Under the pieces are notes generated by a model. The model saw only the letters and a program-made list of their open reading frames with translations. It did no database searches and was not told the origin of the DNA. From Pseudopyrenochaeta lycopersici (Eukaryota; Ascomycota; Dothideomycetes; Pleosporales; Pseudopyrenochaetaceae), in assembly GCA_003313425.1 (NCBI GenBank), contig NHZP01000105.1, positions 1 through 64,000 on the forward strand: a DNA stretch of 64,000 nucleotides, given 5' to 3'. A program made the translations under genes and the position numbers. Positions 1 to 9,675 of the stretch are shown here, piece after piece; position 1 is the first letter of the stretch; each line of letters begins with the position of its first letter.

Positions 1-147
1 CAGGTGGTGTAACGCTAGCGGCTATGTCGAGAGATAGGTTCCAGCGTTCGTCACTCGGTAGCTTCGATATAGTTTCCCAATCAGGACGAGCTTGGAGATG
101 TTCTGTCATCATATCATGGCGGAGAAGAAGGTGCTGTACGAGGCCTA

Positions 148-1456
148 TTACATGGCAGCATATTGCTCATCGGTTTCTTGCACATCGACTCCCGTCATGT
201 TAAAGGATCTTGTCCGTCCACTAAATTCTGTAATATTGACACTTTTGCTTCGATTGGTAAACTCTAGATTTTCTGGCCACTGTGTGCTGTGTTTGATAAC
301 TTTCCTAGCATCTATGACCTTCAAGAGCTCATTCCTTGAAACGCTTCCCCGCAGGATCTTTCTTCTTCCGTCACGTTTGAGTTCAAGTCATCGATGAGCC
401 TAGTTCCGAGATTTGCCCAGATCCAACGTGAGCCGAAGGTTGCTGCTCTCGAAGAGAATCTTTCTACGGACGCGTTCCACTTGTCCATTACAAAATGGTG
501 GGCGCTGAAATGGTATTGCCCGTGGTCTAGAACCATGACTGTTTTGTTGGGTTGTTGTGAGCTAGGCGAAGCTGTCTTGACGGATAATTTAACTCGGCTA
601 TAAGGTCTGTCGAATGGTGAATTGAATGTTCCAATGCCAGCGAGAAAAGCTGCTTCATCGAATAAGTCTCTCAATTCGTACGGCACCCAGGGTGGAACAC
701 CGAGTACAGCGGATGTGATACTGATGTTTTGTTTTTTCTGGGCTTGAGACTTGAGGTCGACGAGAAGCTGGTATATCAAGAACACAAACTCGCTCTTGGT
801 AAGAGGCTGCGGGATCGTTGAAGGCGGAAGAATTTTGTCACGAGGCGTTTGAGCTGCATTGTGCGTTCGTACTGAGAGACGAGGTGTCGATATTTGGATT
901 CTGGGAGTCGAGGCTCGTAGGCATTGTTTGGACAGCAGATCTGGTGGAAGAACTCGGTCGTCTTTAGAAGTGGCCGCACAGTTCTGCATGCTCTCCATTT
1001 GACCTCCTGGTACGACGAAGAGACTCGACTTGCAGCCTGCTCGTACCACCTATCTGACTCGAATTGAGCACTATCGTCAGTTATTGGGTTTAGAGATCCC
1101 AGTTTGTTGTTTGGGCATGCAGGGCTTCCACATATCGCGCATAATCGTTGCCGTTTTCAGACAAGCCGTGAGCAAGGCCTAAAACGGTGAAATTGTTTTC
1201 GCTGTCGGCATAGACCGCAATTCTACACGATATCAGATACATGACAGTTTGAGATGAAAATTGGTATGAATGCTCACGCATATGTAGCAGCAAAGTCAAT
1301 CCCTATTGGATCCGGCTTGCCATTCCAGTACCTGGAACCATGGTCGTAGTAGCATGTGACAGGAGAGACGAGACATATCGAAGTAATGAGGAGCTGTAAA
1401 CATGGGAATGATATCCAGTCTCTCATATTGACATATTGATCATGGAGATCGTGCAC
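148..1456 (-). pseudogene. Hsp70-like ATPase, secreted or membrane form, decayed
   Basis: The first exon (1456-1278) encodes a hydrophobic N-terminal stretch like a signal peptide and ends in GIDFAATYA, which resembles the phosphate-1 motif of Hsp70/actin-fold ATPases (IGIDLGTTYS). A 55-nt intron (1277-1223, GTGAGC..TAG) keeps the frame and joins it to IAVYADSENNFTVLG. Further down, ITSAVLGVPPWVPYELRDLF and the following AAFLAGIG match the Hsp70 segment in which a beta strand ending in VP is followed by R..L..AA..AGL. The frame changes at least twice: near 980-800, and near 370 in a GAAGAAGAAAG run, after which reading continues to a stop at 148. The family and intron are read from sequence; the Hsp70 assignment rests on motifs only. 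Some frame changes could be missed introns, but the one at 370 looks like a true indel. Confidence 0.5.
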
Positions 1457-1885
1457 TTTCTCTTACGGTTTTCTCAGAAGAAAGAGAATATCAGGTGAAG
1501 AGTGAAGATGATAGAAGAGGATTTGAAGTGCCTAAAAATAGACTTCGCCGGGAAAAGTCAGGTGTGCCCGTGTGAACAATCTATTTGCAGGGGTTAAGCT
1601 TGGCCTCCCAATCCGCGCCTCTGATTCATCCTTCCATGACCCTCTTTCGTCCCTCATTCGCCACCTTGCCGACTCCTTCCCCCCCGCACTTCTCCCCCGC
1701 AATTAATGGCCGACCCTTTTGATTTTGCAGCTGTTTTCGTACCTACCGCAGCTCTTCCTTTGGCTTCCTTACTGCCGCCTTCTTACGATGGTTTCTTCCT
1801 TCCATTCCGCAGCTTCTTCGAGCTTCTCTGCTCGTCACGCTACTCTTTCAGCTTTCTTTCCTCTACTTCATGGACCTTCTCGTCA
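1457..1885. other. Intergenic, no gene recognised
   Basis: Pyrimidine-rich stretches and two overlapping short frames of low-complexity composition occur here, with no recognisable domain, splice structure or repeat. Confidence 0.4.
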
Positions 1886-1893
1886 CGTGCTAT

Positions 1894-2084
1894 TTGTGTG
1901 GCCAGTGGATGGAATGGATCGTCGATCCAATCCAACGCCACACAACGCAGGGATATTCAGTCCAATCAGTTCTGCCTCAGGCACAGCGTGTCTAAGCGAG
2001 ACTAGATTTGGATTGGACTGAATACTCCTGGATTGTGTGGCGCTGGATTGGATCGACGACCCGTTCCATCCACTGGCCACACTG
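1894..2084. mobile_element. hAT-type MITE, 191 bp, with 8-bp target duplication
   Basis: The two ends are imperfect inverted copies of each other (inner arm GTGTGGCCAGTGGATGGAA near 1896 and its reverse complement ending near 2082). The octamer CGTGCTAT lies immediately outside both ends (1886-1893 and 2085-2092). The right TIR begins CAGTGTGG; the left end is mutated to TTGTGTGG. An 8-bp duplication plus a CAG-type TIR is the signature of the hAT superfamily. No coding capacity, so non-autonomous. The same CCAATCC-rich interior also folds on itself. Confidence 0.85.
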
Positions 2085-2846
2085 CGTGCTATAGCCGATT
2101 GAATCCTTTTCTTCAGCAGCAGCTTTTTATTTATCTCGCACGCAAGAGAGACTTTGAGGAGTTTCAGGATATGATTCAAAAAGGCTGCGGGAAGCACTCG
2201 CTTCACAAAGGATGCTTGGTCAAACAGCTTGATGGCGATGAGTTGCCATTCTTTGCTATGTGCCCATGCTTCTGACGGGCAAGCAATCAAGCTAGTTGCT
2301 GCGTTCACTTTGATATTGATTGATTCTTTAGAGTAACTCAGCTTGGCCAATGAGAACTTTCTGCTACAATTTGTTCATGAATATTAAGATGTCAATATAT
2401 CGACCTAACTTGACCTGAACAAGATGTTCTGCTTGTTTACATTAAAAACTGCGAGAACTGTCTTCATCCATACCGTCGTCCCCTTCTTCTTTCACCTCTC
2501 GCCTCACCTCTCGCCTCACCTCGTAGCTCTCACCTTTCCTCTCTCTATGTGATTAACTTACCTGTCAAATGCACATTTGCCTGTGTGAGGCGGCGGTGTT
2601 ACGCATTGGAATTTACCAAGGGTTCATCGACTGAGAGTTGTGTCCGATTCTGGGCCCTTTCACTTCGTTTCGTTGAGTGCATACACAACCCCAGTTTTGG
2701 TCCCCCGTCCTCGTTGATATTGCATGTAGAATGAGACCCGAAACTGGACCCCTCGGAAGGCAGCAATTTGCTCTGACAGCGACCAGTTTCAGCCTTGATA
2801 TGCCTTTTATGATTTTGAGTTCACTTTTGGGCCCCCTCAAGCTCCG

Positions 2847-2854
2847 TATAAAAA
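2847..2854 (+). promoter_or_regulatory. TATA box of the degenerate ORF at 2928
   Basis: TATAAAAA lies about 75-80 bp upstream of the ATG at 2928. A CT-rich tract (2475-2545) lies further upstream. This layout is usual for fungal promoters. Nothing else was recognised in 2093-2927. Confidence 0.4.
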
Positions 2855-2927
2855 CCACTCGCTAGAACTCGCTTAACCTACCTCACATCAAATCGCTGCT
2901 TCTTACATGTAATCCATATTAGTGAAC

Positions 2928-3484
2928 ATGGATAGCAACATGGAAGGAACTGAGGGTCAACAGAACCCTCCTCCATCTAATGGTCAGTAGGACCCTAAGA
3001 CTTTGCTCAGGAGGTTAGATACGCCTGCCTATTGGAACAATTTCCTGATTTGGCTTAGATTCCGTCCTGATCTGCCCTGTCTTCAAAATCTGTTTTGGGA
3101 AAGAGAAACCGGGGACACAAGATTGGATTGACCTGTCTTATGGCATTTCTGGGTCCTTGGCTCAGTTGCAAAAAGTCCGGGATTTTCCCACACTCGGTTC
3201 CATGTGAAATTGGGTAATGGAATGCAGGATGTAGCAATGGCGAGGGCAGTAAAGGTTTTAAAAAATTTCTCGCAGGAGGTGGAATTAGACGAGTATGGGT
3301 CCTTGTTGCTGTACCAAGTACTAAGATTGGAGGTAACCGATATGTCTAGCTGCTCTTGGCCGATCAAAGATCGATTGAGGGATAGACTTCGATAAAACGT
3401 CGAAATTAGACACATTCTTTGTAAGTCCGAAATCAGGAAAAATTGAATAACCAGAAGGGCCAGAACAGTTTTCGTAACGTCCCT
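2928..3484 (+). pseudogene. Degenerate ORF of unknown family
   Basis: An ATG downstream of a TATA box opens the peptide MDSNMEGTEGQQNPPPSNGQ, which stops at 2988-2990. In-frame and frame-shifted coding-like segments follow, including LLRRLDTPAYWNN near 3000. The frame is broken by stops before the 23-bp-TIR element begins at 3485. The composition faintly resembles retrotransposon Gag N-termini, but I do not recognise a family. Confidence 0.25.
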
Positions 3485-3580
3485 CACTGCGTAGCGAGAC
3501 ACTGTTGAGAATAGGAAGAAGTGGTGATTATTCTGCCTGTAAGCTAGAGACCTATATACACAGATTGATAGCTAAGGGTT

Positions 3581-3920
3581 TCAAACATCACAGTGACTGA
3601 AACAGCAATATGTGACAGGGGCCGTGGGCGTATATATATGAGTGAGGCACCACGCCTGTAGGAATAATAACAATGAACACAATCACTTGCTTTAACAAAG
3701 GGTGTGTTTTGGGAATGGCTCATCACATCACATCACATCACATCACCATTTGTGATGAGCCGTCACATCACGTGACCTGGCAACCAACTAGAGAGGGTGT
3801 GTCTGTTAAAGCATGTGATTGTGTTCATTGTTATTATTCCTACAGGCGTGGTGCCTCACTCATATATATACGCCCACGGCCCCTGTCACATATTGCTGTT
3901 TCAGTCACTGTGATGTTTGA
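3581..3920. repeat. Internal inverted repeat, about 116-bp arms
   Basis: The segment beginning TCAAACATCACAGTGACTGA at 3581 is reverse-complemented in the segment ending at 3920. The arms extend through GCTTTAACA near 3690 and its partner near 3806. The roughly 100-bp loop holds a CATCA pentanucleotide run and a small hairpin (ATGGCTCATCACA / TGTGATGAGCCGT). The structure lies wholly inside the 23-bp-TIR element. Confidence 0.8.
3721..3746. repeat. CATCA microsatellite
   Basis: About five tandem copies of CATCA in the loop of the surrounding inverted repeat. Confidence 0.85.
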
Positions 3921-4158
3921 CAATAACATTCTACCCGCGACTATTTAGTATACTTTAGCGGCACGACTCACTCGCAGCTAAACTACAAAAGTGTCCTATA
4001 TCGGGGGGTGTCCCACGACGAAGGGATAGACGTTACCCCTCATTTGTCTCGCCACATAGTGTGTCTGTTGTAAATTTACCACTAGACCAAAAACATGAAT
4101 CCATGCCTGGTCATAGTGTATGGCGGTTTATATACCAACAGTGTCTCGCTACGCAGTG

Positions 4159-4922
4159 ACGCACGTTAGTACATACCAGAGATTGTACAGAGAACGATTA
4201 GAATCGGCCATACGCGAATTCCATGACTCGATCGATATGATTGAGATAGCGAGGCAACTGAGTGAGAAGGCCGTGGACTTCGAACTCCGGGAGCGAGCCA
4301 TCATCAACCGGTACACAGTGCAACGAAGAGAAATTATCACGCTTGAAAATACATGGCAATGGTTCCTTCTCGGTTTTGATGGACTATGCGCTTAGATTCT
4401 GCCCATTCTTCGCCGTAGTTTTGCTTCCATTCTCTGTGTCTGAAGCTATCGCGGCACCTAAAGCTCTCGTGGGGCAAGTTAACACTTCAGCCGGCCGCGC
4501 TAAAAGCCACAGCTCCGAGTAACGTGGATGACGACATTGTCATTGTACCGCGAGTTTATCTAGGGATGACGGAAGATGTGACTAGACGTTCAGTTGTGAC
4601 AATCCGCTCTGTGAACTTAGTGGCGCGGACTAATACCGTGCATGTGTCGATATTCTTTGAAGGCAAGTGCGACTGGGTTATGGGTCGAATGCGCCGGCTG
4701 TCCCTAGGAGATTGTAAGGGGCTGCGCAAAGGTTGCCGATGCCTGGTAACAGGATTGTATTCAATGAAGAAGAAAGCTATCTCAGGAGTAAGGCAGCATT
4801 TATATCTGCCTAACTCCTCGTGGCGCTATGATCGAGAACTTCTAGAAGTTTCTAGGACTCCGAAGGTTCCACCGAGGAACATTACAACTAGGCTTTGGCC
4901 TCTTACATCAAGGCCCCCATAG
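4159..4922 (+). other. Unidentified ORF remnants
   Basis: Two open stretches follow the TIR element. The first (about 4160-4395) is helical and charged, with possible coiled-coil spacing around YRERLESAIREFHDSIDMIE. The second (4524-4922) is a 132-codon basic frame containing CKGLRKGCRCL. Neither matches a family I know, and they are not obviously one gene. The first may continue the ORF interrupted at 3484. Confidence 0.2.
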
Positions 4923-5035
4923 ATTGAGAGTATATCCAGCAGACGAAGGGATAAGTTTCTCAGTATTCAGCTGCTACGCCATAGTGTCCGTCCTTGCGCT
5001 TCCTGCAGCCGTGTAGCACAAGTGTCTTTGGTTTA

Positions 5036-5215
5036 TTACTCAATCTCGATATCGAATAACGTAGCATCGTCCTCGGTGTTGTCGGCGGTGTCTTCGTTTG
5101 TGTCTACAGCCTCGTCTCCCGCTTTCTGTATTGCGTCGTCGCCGGTCTCGTCAGCATCCTCTTCTTCGTCTTCGGCGTCGTCGTCAATTGGCTTCGGCTC
5201 ATCTTGCTCTATACT
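5036..5215 (-). other. Acidic low-complexity coding-like stretch
   Basis: On the minus strand this reads as an Asp/Glu-rich tail ending in DATLFDIEIE and a stop; on the plus strand it is Ser-rich. It abuts the pogo transposase remnant at about 5216, so it may be the end of another gene cut off by that element. The strand is uncertain. Confidence 0.2.
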
Positions 5216-6213
5216 ACCTGAATGGCGTATTAGTGTTAGCGATAACGGCTGGACAACAAATAAGAATAGTTTAGTCTGGCTGCAGCACTTTATCAAGCAT
5301 ACAGAGGGCCGTACAGTCAAGAGAATATCTTAATGCCAGTAGGAACCGCAATTATTAATGTTGCAGCTGTAAAATACGCTCTTGTAGCTATCGGCTACTT
5401 ATTATTGACGGCCACGAGAGCCACAAGTCTCTTGCCTTCCAAGATCTGTGCGAGGAAAGCAAGATTATTACCCTTTGTATGCCTCCACGCATCGCACATC
5501 TTGCAGCCGCTTGATGTAGGTTATTTTCGTCGTTGAAGCGGGCGTATGGGCGAGAGATTAGGGCCTTGGCATACAGCCATATCGAACATATCGACAAAAA
5601 GGCGTTCCTAGCCTCCTTTAAGCAGGTCTTCAAGGGCTCATTCTCAAAGGAGAATATCTTATCCAGCTTCCGAGCAACTGGCTTAGTCCCACAAAACCTA
5701 GATGTTGTGATATCAAGGCTTGAAGTGAAGCCTCGCACGCCCACACCTCCTGTACCATGGACTAGAGAATGGAATCCGAAAACCTCAAGCAACGCCTGGG
5801 AGATAGAGGCTCAAACAACGCTGATCTTGAAGCGGATTCGAGAGCATAAGAGCTCATCGCCTGATTCTATTCTTGAGATCGTTCTACAAGTCAAAAAGGG
5901 TTCGACTTTAAGGGTGCATTCACACGCGTTGCTAGAAGCTCAAGTAGCCAGCCTTGAGCAGGCAAATAAGGCTGCATCGGAGCGAAAATCACGTAAGAGG
6001 AAGCGGATTCAGAAGGGAGGAGACCTATCAAAGGCAGAGGCTGACGAATTAATCGCTCAAAAGGACGCTGAGGCACAAGTAGAGGAGGGAAGGCAGGAAG
6101 GTAGGGCTCAAGCAGGTGCTAGCAGCGTGCGTAAAAGGCATTGTAAGCGCTGCGGCAAGATAGGACACAACTCTCGCACATGTAAGAAGGATATAGTAGA
6201 TCTTAGCAATTAA
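5216..6213 (+). pseudogene. pogo/Fot1-like DDE transposase, C-terminal two-thirds
   Basis: The reading contains the pogo/Fot1 catalytic-core landmarks in order: WRISVSDNGWTTN (about 5222), LLIIDGHESHKS (about 5394, with a catalytic Asp), and HASHILQPLDVG (about 5490). These are followed by the long helical C-terminus and a CCHC-like knuckle, CKRCGKIGHNSRTCKK, near residue 210 of the last frame. The HTH/CENP-B-like N-terminus is missing. An extra stretch of about 60 nt sits between TVKRIS and the DGH motif, and frameshifts occur near 5480 and 5536. The element is dead. Related C-terminal fragments lie at 11831 and 28036. Confidence 0.85.
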
Positions 6214-6600
6214 TTCTATATACTGCGCAATGCAGTGGCTTATTGTAGTGTTGAGTTATTCGTGTGCAAAGAGTATAACCTTATTGGGGTGCGCCGTTCG
6301 GTTGTGGTTTACGTTAGCAACTTCCTAGTTCTCTTAATCTGATGGCATGGATTGTTAGCGGACATCGTAGTGGCTCTTGGGAGTGTGTCTTGACTCGAAG
6401 CGTTCATGAAGGCGAAAACAATGATGGAAAAATAGCGTAGGATTAGACAGAAGGGGTATCTGAATCGCCGATGTCCCTTCACCACAAATGAGGCGTATCG
6501 ATAACGGCTGAAAATATTAGCGTCCCATGGACGAACGATATTCGAGCACTACGGCTGTCGCTAAAATCCGCAGAAAAATCATCAGACCACCAGAGCAACC
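6214..6600. other. Probable 3' flank of the pogo element, no gene
   Basis: The first about 110 bp (GTTGAGTTATTCGTGTGCAAAG near 6251 onward) resembles the sequence after the second pogo fragment (about 12070-12230), consistent with the element's 3' subterminal region. The rest shows nothing recognisable. Confidence 0.4.
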
Positions 6601-6620
6601 TCGGCCCGGAAGCAATCGCG

Positions 6621-6836
6621 GTGAAACTACATCCCGCTGAGGCCAAGAAGACCTACCGGCGCGGGAAGCAAATCAAAACGAAATCGATCAAAGACAGGGA
6701 GTTACGGCACGATCTAAAGACGCTTGAGAATAAGTACCACGGTGCGGCTCTACAAGCCAAGTGGCAAAACGAACCATCACACAAAGGCAGGAGAGTCGTC
6801 AGGAAGGACTTGAAAGAAGCGGACTATCTTAAATAA
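6621..6836 (+). pseudogene. Utp7-like (U3 snoRNP) N-terminal fragment
   Basis: A 71-codon frame reads KTYRRGKQIKTKSIKDREL and RHDLKTLENKYHGAALQAK. From memory this resembles the basic N-terminal segment of the small-subunit processome WD-repeat protein Utp7/WDR46 (YRRG..i.tK.IKDkkLr.nLk.LE.kYk.AA). The WD repeats that should follow are absent; the frame ends in a charged tail and a stop. It therefore looks like a captured or truncated gene piece between transposon debris. The family call rests on this single segment. Confidence 0.35.
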
Positions 6837-6996
6837 GGACTTAACTAAGGATCTAAATATACAAAGCAATGGTTAGACACATGAGTGCCAAGCAGGCTGG
6901 AAACAGGTAGCGTAGGCTGCAGAGAGCTAGTGTAGGCCGTTGTAGCGTGGTGTAGGCTGTAGTGGAGGATCGGTGCCACTCGGTAACGAAATGAGG

Positions 6997-7863
6997 CTAC
7001 GGAATGATGTCTGAGACTCTTTCTTGATCGTAATACCTTCCTCCCATACTCTCTATAATCTCGCATTTTTCGTCCATAGTGAAGGCTCGAACGAAATCCC
7101 GCGAAGATATGCCTCCTCCAGGGACGAGTCGTTGTGAAAACTCTTCCGCAATTCTGATAACACACACTCCGCCGCTGCCACGTCGAGTGGGCCATGCCAC
7201 AAAGTAGGTGCTATTACGTTCAGGGTGGATCCAGTGTTCCATCCGGTGCGGATACCAGCTCTGGCCCGGATATACTGGTGGGAGCGACCACCATGCTGCT
7301 CCCAAGCCTTCCAGTTGATCACAAAACTGGTCTTCTTTGACTGGGTGATGAGGTGAGGGTCGGTCCGTGTTGTTGAAACGACTGATCTTGAGATAATCGA
7401 GATCCACAGGTGCGACATGTTGGATCCAGACGCCGCCGCCACTGGGCCAGCATGCCACTCTCGCCGTGCCATCGTCCAGAAGCTCGGAACGTTTCGTTGG
7501 CTCACCAGTAGGGTTATAATCGGCGGTCTTGAAGCAGGCGATTGTCCGGTCCCAGGGCTCGCAGAACTTGAGTCGGTTTCGGCAGGAAGTATAACCTGAG
7601 ATAGAGTTTGAAGACACAAGAGATACGCTGCCATTGCGCAAGCATGTGGCTGTATCTTTAAATTCTATCCACCACAACGCAGATTCAGGGTAGAAATCGA
7701 AGAATATCCAAGCAACGAGCGGTATAAGCAAAATAACTGCGAGAGAACTGCAGCTGGTATGACGGTTTAATCCAGAAGTCCGTTTCACACAGAAATTTTG
7801 TTTCTGATAGGCTGTACCCTGCACGAAGGCACAGGTTTCTACATCCGGCGACTTCTTCTTCAT
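6997..7863 (-). CDS. Single-pass type II membrane protein, unknown function
   Basis: A complete uninterrupted 288-codon frame starts at ATG 7863. A hydrophilic, Lys-rich N-terminus (about 36 residues) is followed by one strong transmembrane segment, LAVILLIPLVAWIFFDFY (about 42-59), then a roughly 230-residue domain rich in Trp, Cys and Pro. That domain has paired cysteines (CRNRLKFC, CFKT, CWPSG, FCDQL) that could form disulfides on the lumenal or outer side. The C-terminal EKCEIIESMGGRYYDQ is a conserved-looking tail. It resembles hypothetical membrane proteins common in filamentous ascomycetes; no enzyme motif was recognised. No frameshift is needed, so it is probably a functional host gene. 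Confidence 0.7.
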   Translation of the reverse strand: MKKKSPDVETCAFVQGTAYQKQNFCVKRTSGLNRHTSCSSLAVILLIPLVAWIFFDFYPESALWWIEFKDTATCLRNGSVSLVSSNSISGYTSCRNRLKFCEPWDRTIACFKTADYNPTGEPTKRSELLDDGTARVACWPSGGGVWIQHVAPVDLDYLKISRFNNTDRPSPHHPVKEDQFCDQLEGLGAAWWSLPPVYPGQSWYPHRMEHWIHPERNSTYFVAWPTRRGSGGVCVIRIAEEFSQRLVPGGGISSRDFVRAFTMDEKCEIIESMGGRYYDQERVSDIIP

Positions 7864-8484
7864 AGTGAGCGCGAATAGGTATTGCTTTAGAGATGATCTG
7901 GGATGGGTGACAGAACGATTGGGTAGAGATCGAGATATATGAAGGTCGAAAAGTAGATAAATTCCGGCTTACACCAGCCTAATGGGTATTTACGAATTTC
8001 GTAAGGTTCGAATGGCGATGCCAAAAATAGATCGGTAGAGTCGAGGGCGTTGGAGGTGCTAAGCTACGTAGATACGTGGTGTGACCTAAAGCGCGCATGA
8101 CCTCTCTAGTAGCATTGGCTCGTTTGCGATAAACTTTGCGCAAAACAAAAGACTAAACAAACGGGCAGCAAAGAATACGGCCATGGGCTTGCCAAGTTCT
8201 TTTGGGCATGACTGCGCCTCCACGAGAGGGTCAGAGAAAGCGGAGCGGAGAAGATGTGAGCAAACCAGCTGTTAAAGGGCGCAAGATCACACTCCAGGAA
8301 CGCGCGGAAGCGCCTGGAAAAGCGATTCAAAAGCAGAAGCAGGCCTCAAATGATCGGCCTTTGGCAGCAAGTTCATCTAAAGAGGTTCGTGGACCAGATC
8401 GCAGTGGATCACACAAGAATGGAGCAGGTTTTGAGAGTGTCAAGGACCGGGCGCAAAATTTCTCCTCCACGGCGATTTTTAGAC
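7864..8484. other. Intergenic with one doubtful small ORF
   Basis: This is the divergent upstream region of the membrane-protein gene. A 96-codon plus-strand frame from ATG 8208 is Lys/Ser/Gln-rich and has no recognisable domain; I do not call it a gene. Confidence 0.3.
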
Positions 8485-8513
8485 TAAATAAATAAATAAA
8501 TAAATAAATAAAT
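8485..8513. repeat. TAAA microsatellite
   Basis: About seven tandem TAAA units. Confidence 0.9.
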
Positions 8514-8901
8514 TCTCTAGGTATTATTCTATACGGCTAAAAAGTTCTATATAAATTGGTTACCAGCGTTTCGCTTGTCCGTGCCCATTTTAAAATCCGG
8601 CGTTTGATTTTTGATGGGCGGTCGAAATAACTCAGGGATACAAAGTCTTGCTCGCCCGTGGGGTACAACTCATCGTCTTCCGATTTAAGAATTCGGTGGG
8701 TGGGTGGCGAGTTTCTCAAGTCTCAGTTGGCGGGCATTGCCACCGCCGATGGCGTGCGGCTGGCGACGCTCTCACTAAAACCCATGATCCGGATTGGTTG
8801 GAAGCGGCATAATCCGTTGATCACCAGCCCCAAGCTGAATGAGATCGCTCAACCATTCATGAGACTCCAGGTTCCTTGCTCACTTAGGGCCTGTTCTCTT
8901 A

Positions 8902-9399
8902 GGGCCTGTTCTCTTCGCGCCGGAGGCACCGGTTTGAGGCTTCATTAGGCCTAGAGCCTGCTCCGTAGACATACGCTTACCTTATTTGAAGGCGGTCAGA
9001 AGCAAACCGGAGGTCCAGTTTCCAGCGTCTATTCCTTCCATCAAGGGTAAGGCTTTAACTATTTTCAGCCGCCAAGGCTCCGGTTTGAAACCAGAGGTTT
9101 TTTCTCTGGCTGGAAACCGGAGCCTTCGGTTTGGGCACGTGAGCGCTTGATTCTGCCACTTTTCTGCCAAACCGGAGGCTCCGGTTTCCAGCCAGAGAAA
9201 AAACCTCTGGTTTCAAACCGGAGCCTTGGCGGCTGAAAATAGTTAAAGCCTTACCCTTGATGGAAGGAATAGACGCTGGAAACTGGACCTCCGGTTTGCT
9301 TCTGACCGCCTTCAAATAAGGTAAGCGTATGTCTACGGAGCAGGCTCTAGGCCTAATGAAGCCTCAAACCGGTGCCTCCGGCGCGAAGAGAACAGGCCC
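8902..9399. mobile_element. PIF/Harbinger-like foldback MITE, 498 bp
   Basis: Two arms of about 233 bp (8902-9134 and 9167-9399) are almost perfect reverse complements around a 32-bp loop. The outer ends read GGGCCTGTTCTCTTCGCG and the reverse complement. TTA lies immediately outside both (8899-8901 and 9400-9402), matching the 3-bp TWA target duplication and GGGCCTGTT-like ends of PIF/Harbinger and Tourist-type elements. There is no coding capacity. Just outside the left end, the first 12 bp of the TIR plus TTA is repeated once more (from 8884). Confidence 0.85.
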
Positions 9400-9675
9400 T
9401 TATTCTTAGCCTGCGAAGAATCGAACTGTCAAGGAATTTCGGTTCCACATACAGGTCCTGTAGAGCTAGGTAGCCTTCAAAGCCCTCGCTCATGCGATTT
9501 CTAGCACATATCCGGGCTGTAAATAGCGTTGCCCACCCTATATTCGATATCGGGACAGCTAGCTGTCGTAATTATATCTCTACAGCCCGACCCTAGGAGG
9601 CTCGTCGTATTTCTACAATACACTTAGGGGAGAGCGGTGTCAGTCAATCAGCGAGATCAGCACGCCTTACTGAAG

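Larger units (their letters stand above)
3485..4158. mobile_element. Non-autonomous DNA element with 23-bp TIRs
   Basis: CACTGCGTAGCGAGACACTG opens a 23-bp end at 3485-3507, and its exact reverse complement closes the element at 4136-4158. About 70 bp of the right subterminal region (4067-4139) recurs at 63931-64000, so this is a repeat family. No transposase frame is visible and no clear target duplication was found. The interior contains a further inverted repeat (3581-3920). The superfamily is undetermined. Confidence 0.65.

Noticed and set aside
1883..2350. 155-codon minus-strand open frame
   Set aside because: It runs through the MITE and its inverted arms, so it is a by-product of the repeat.
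5022..5333. Ser-rich plus-strand protein fused to the transposase start
   Set aside because: The Ser-rich part is the complement of an acidic minus-strand stretch joined by chance to the pogo remnant; no common gene is supported.
8982..9315. Open frames on the minus strand with similar peptides
   Set aside because: They lie in the arms of the Harbinger-like foldback; the similarity reflects the inverted repeat.
9403..9640. Possible tRNA near GCGAAGAATCGAACTGTC
   Set aside because: No cloverleaf arms could be paired by eye; only a chance resemblance to a reversed T-loop.
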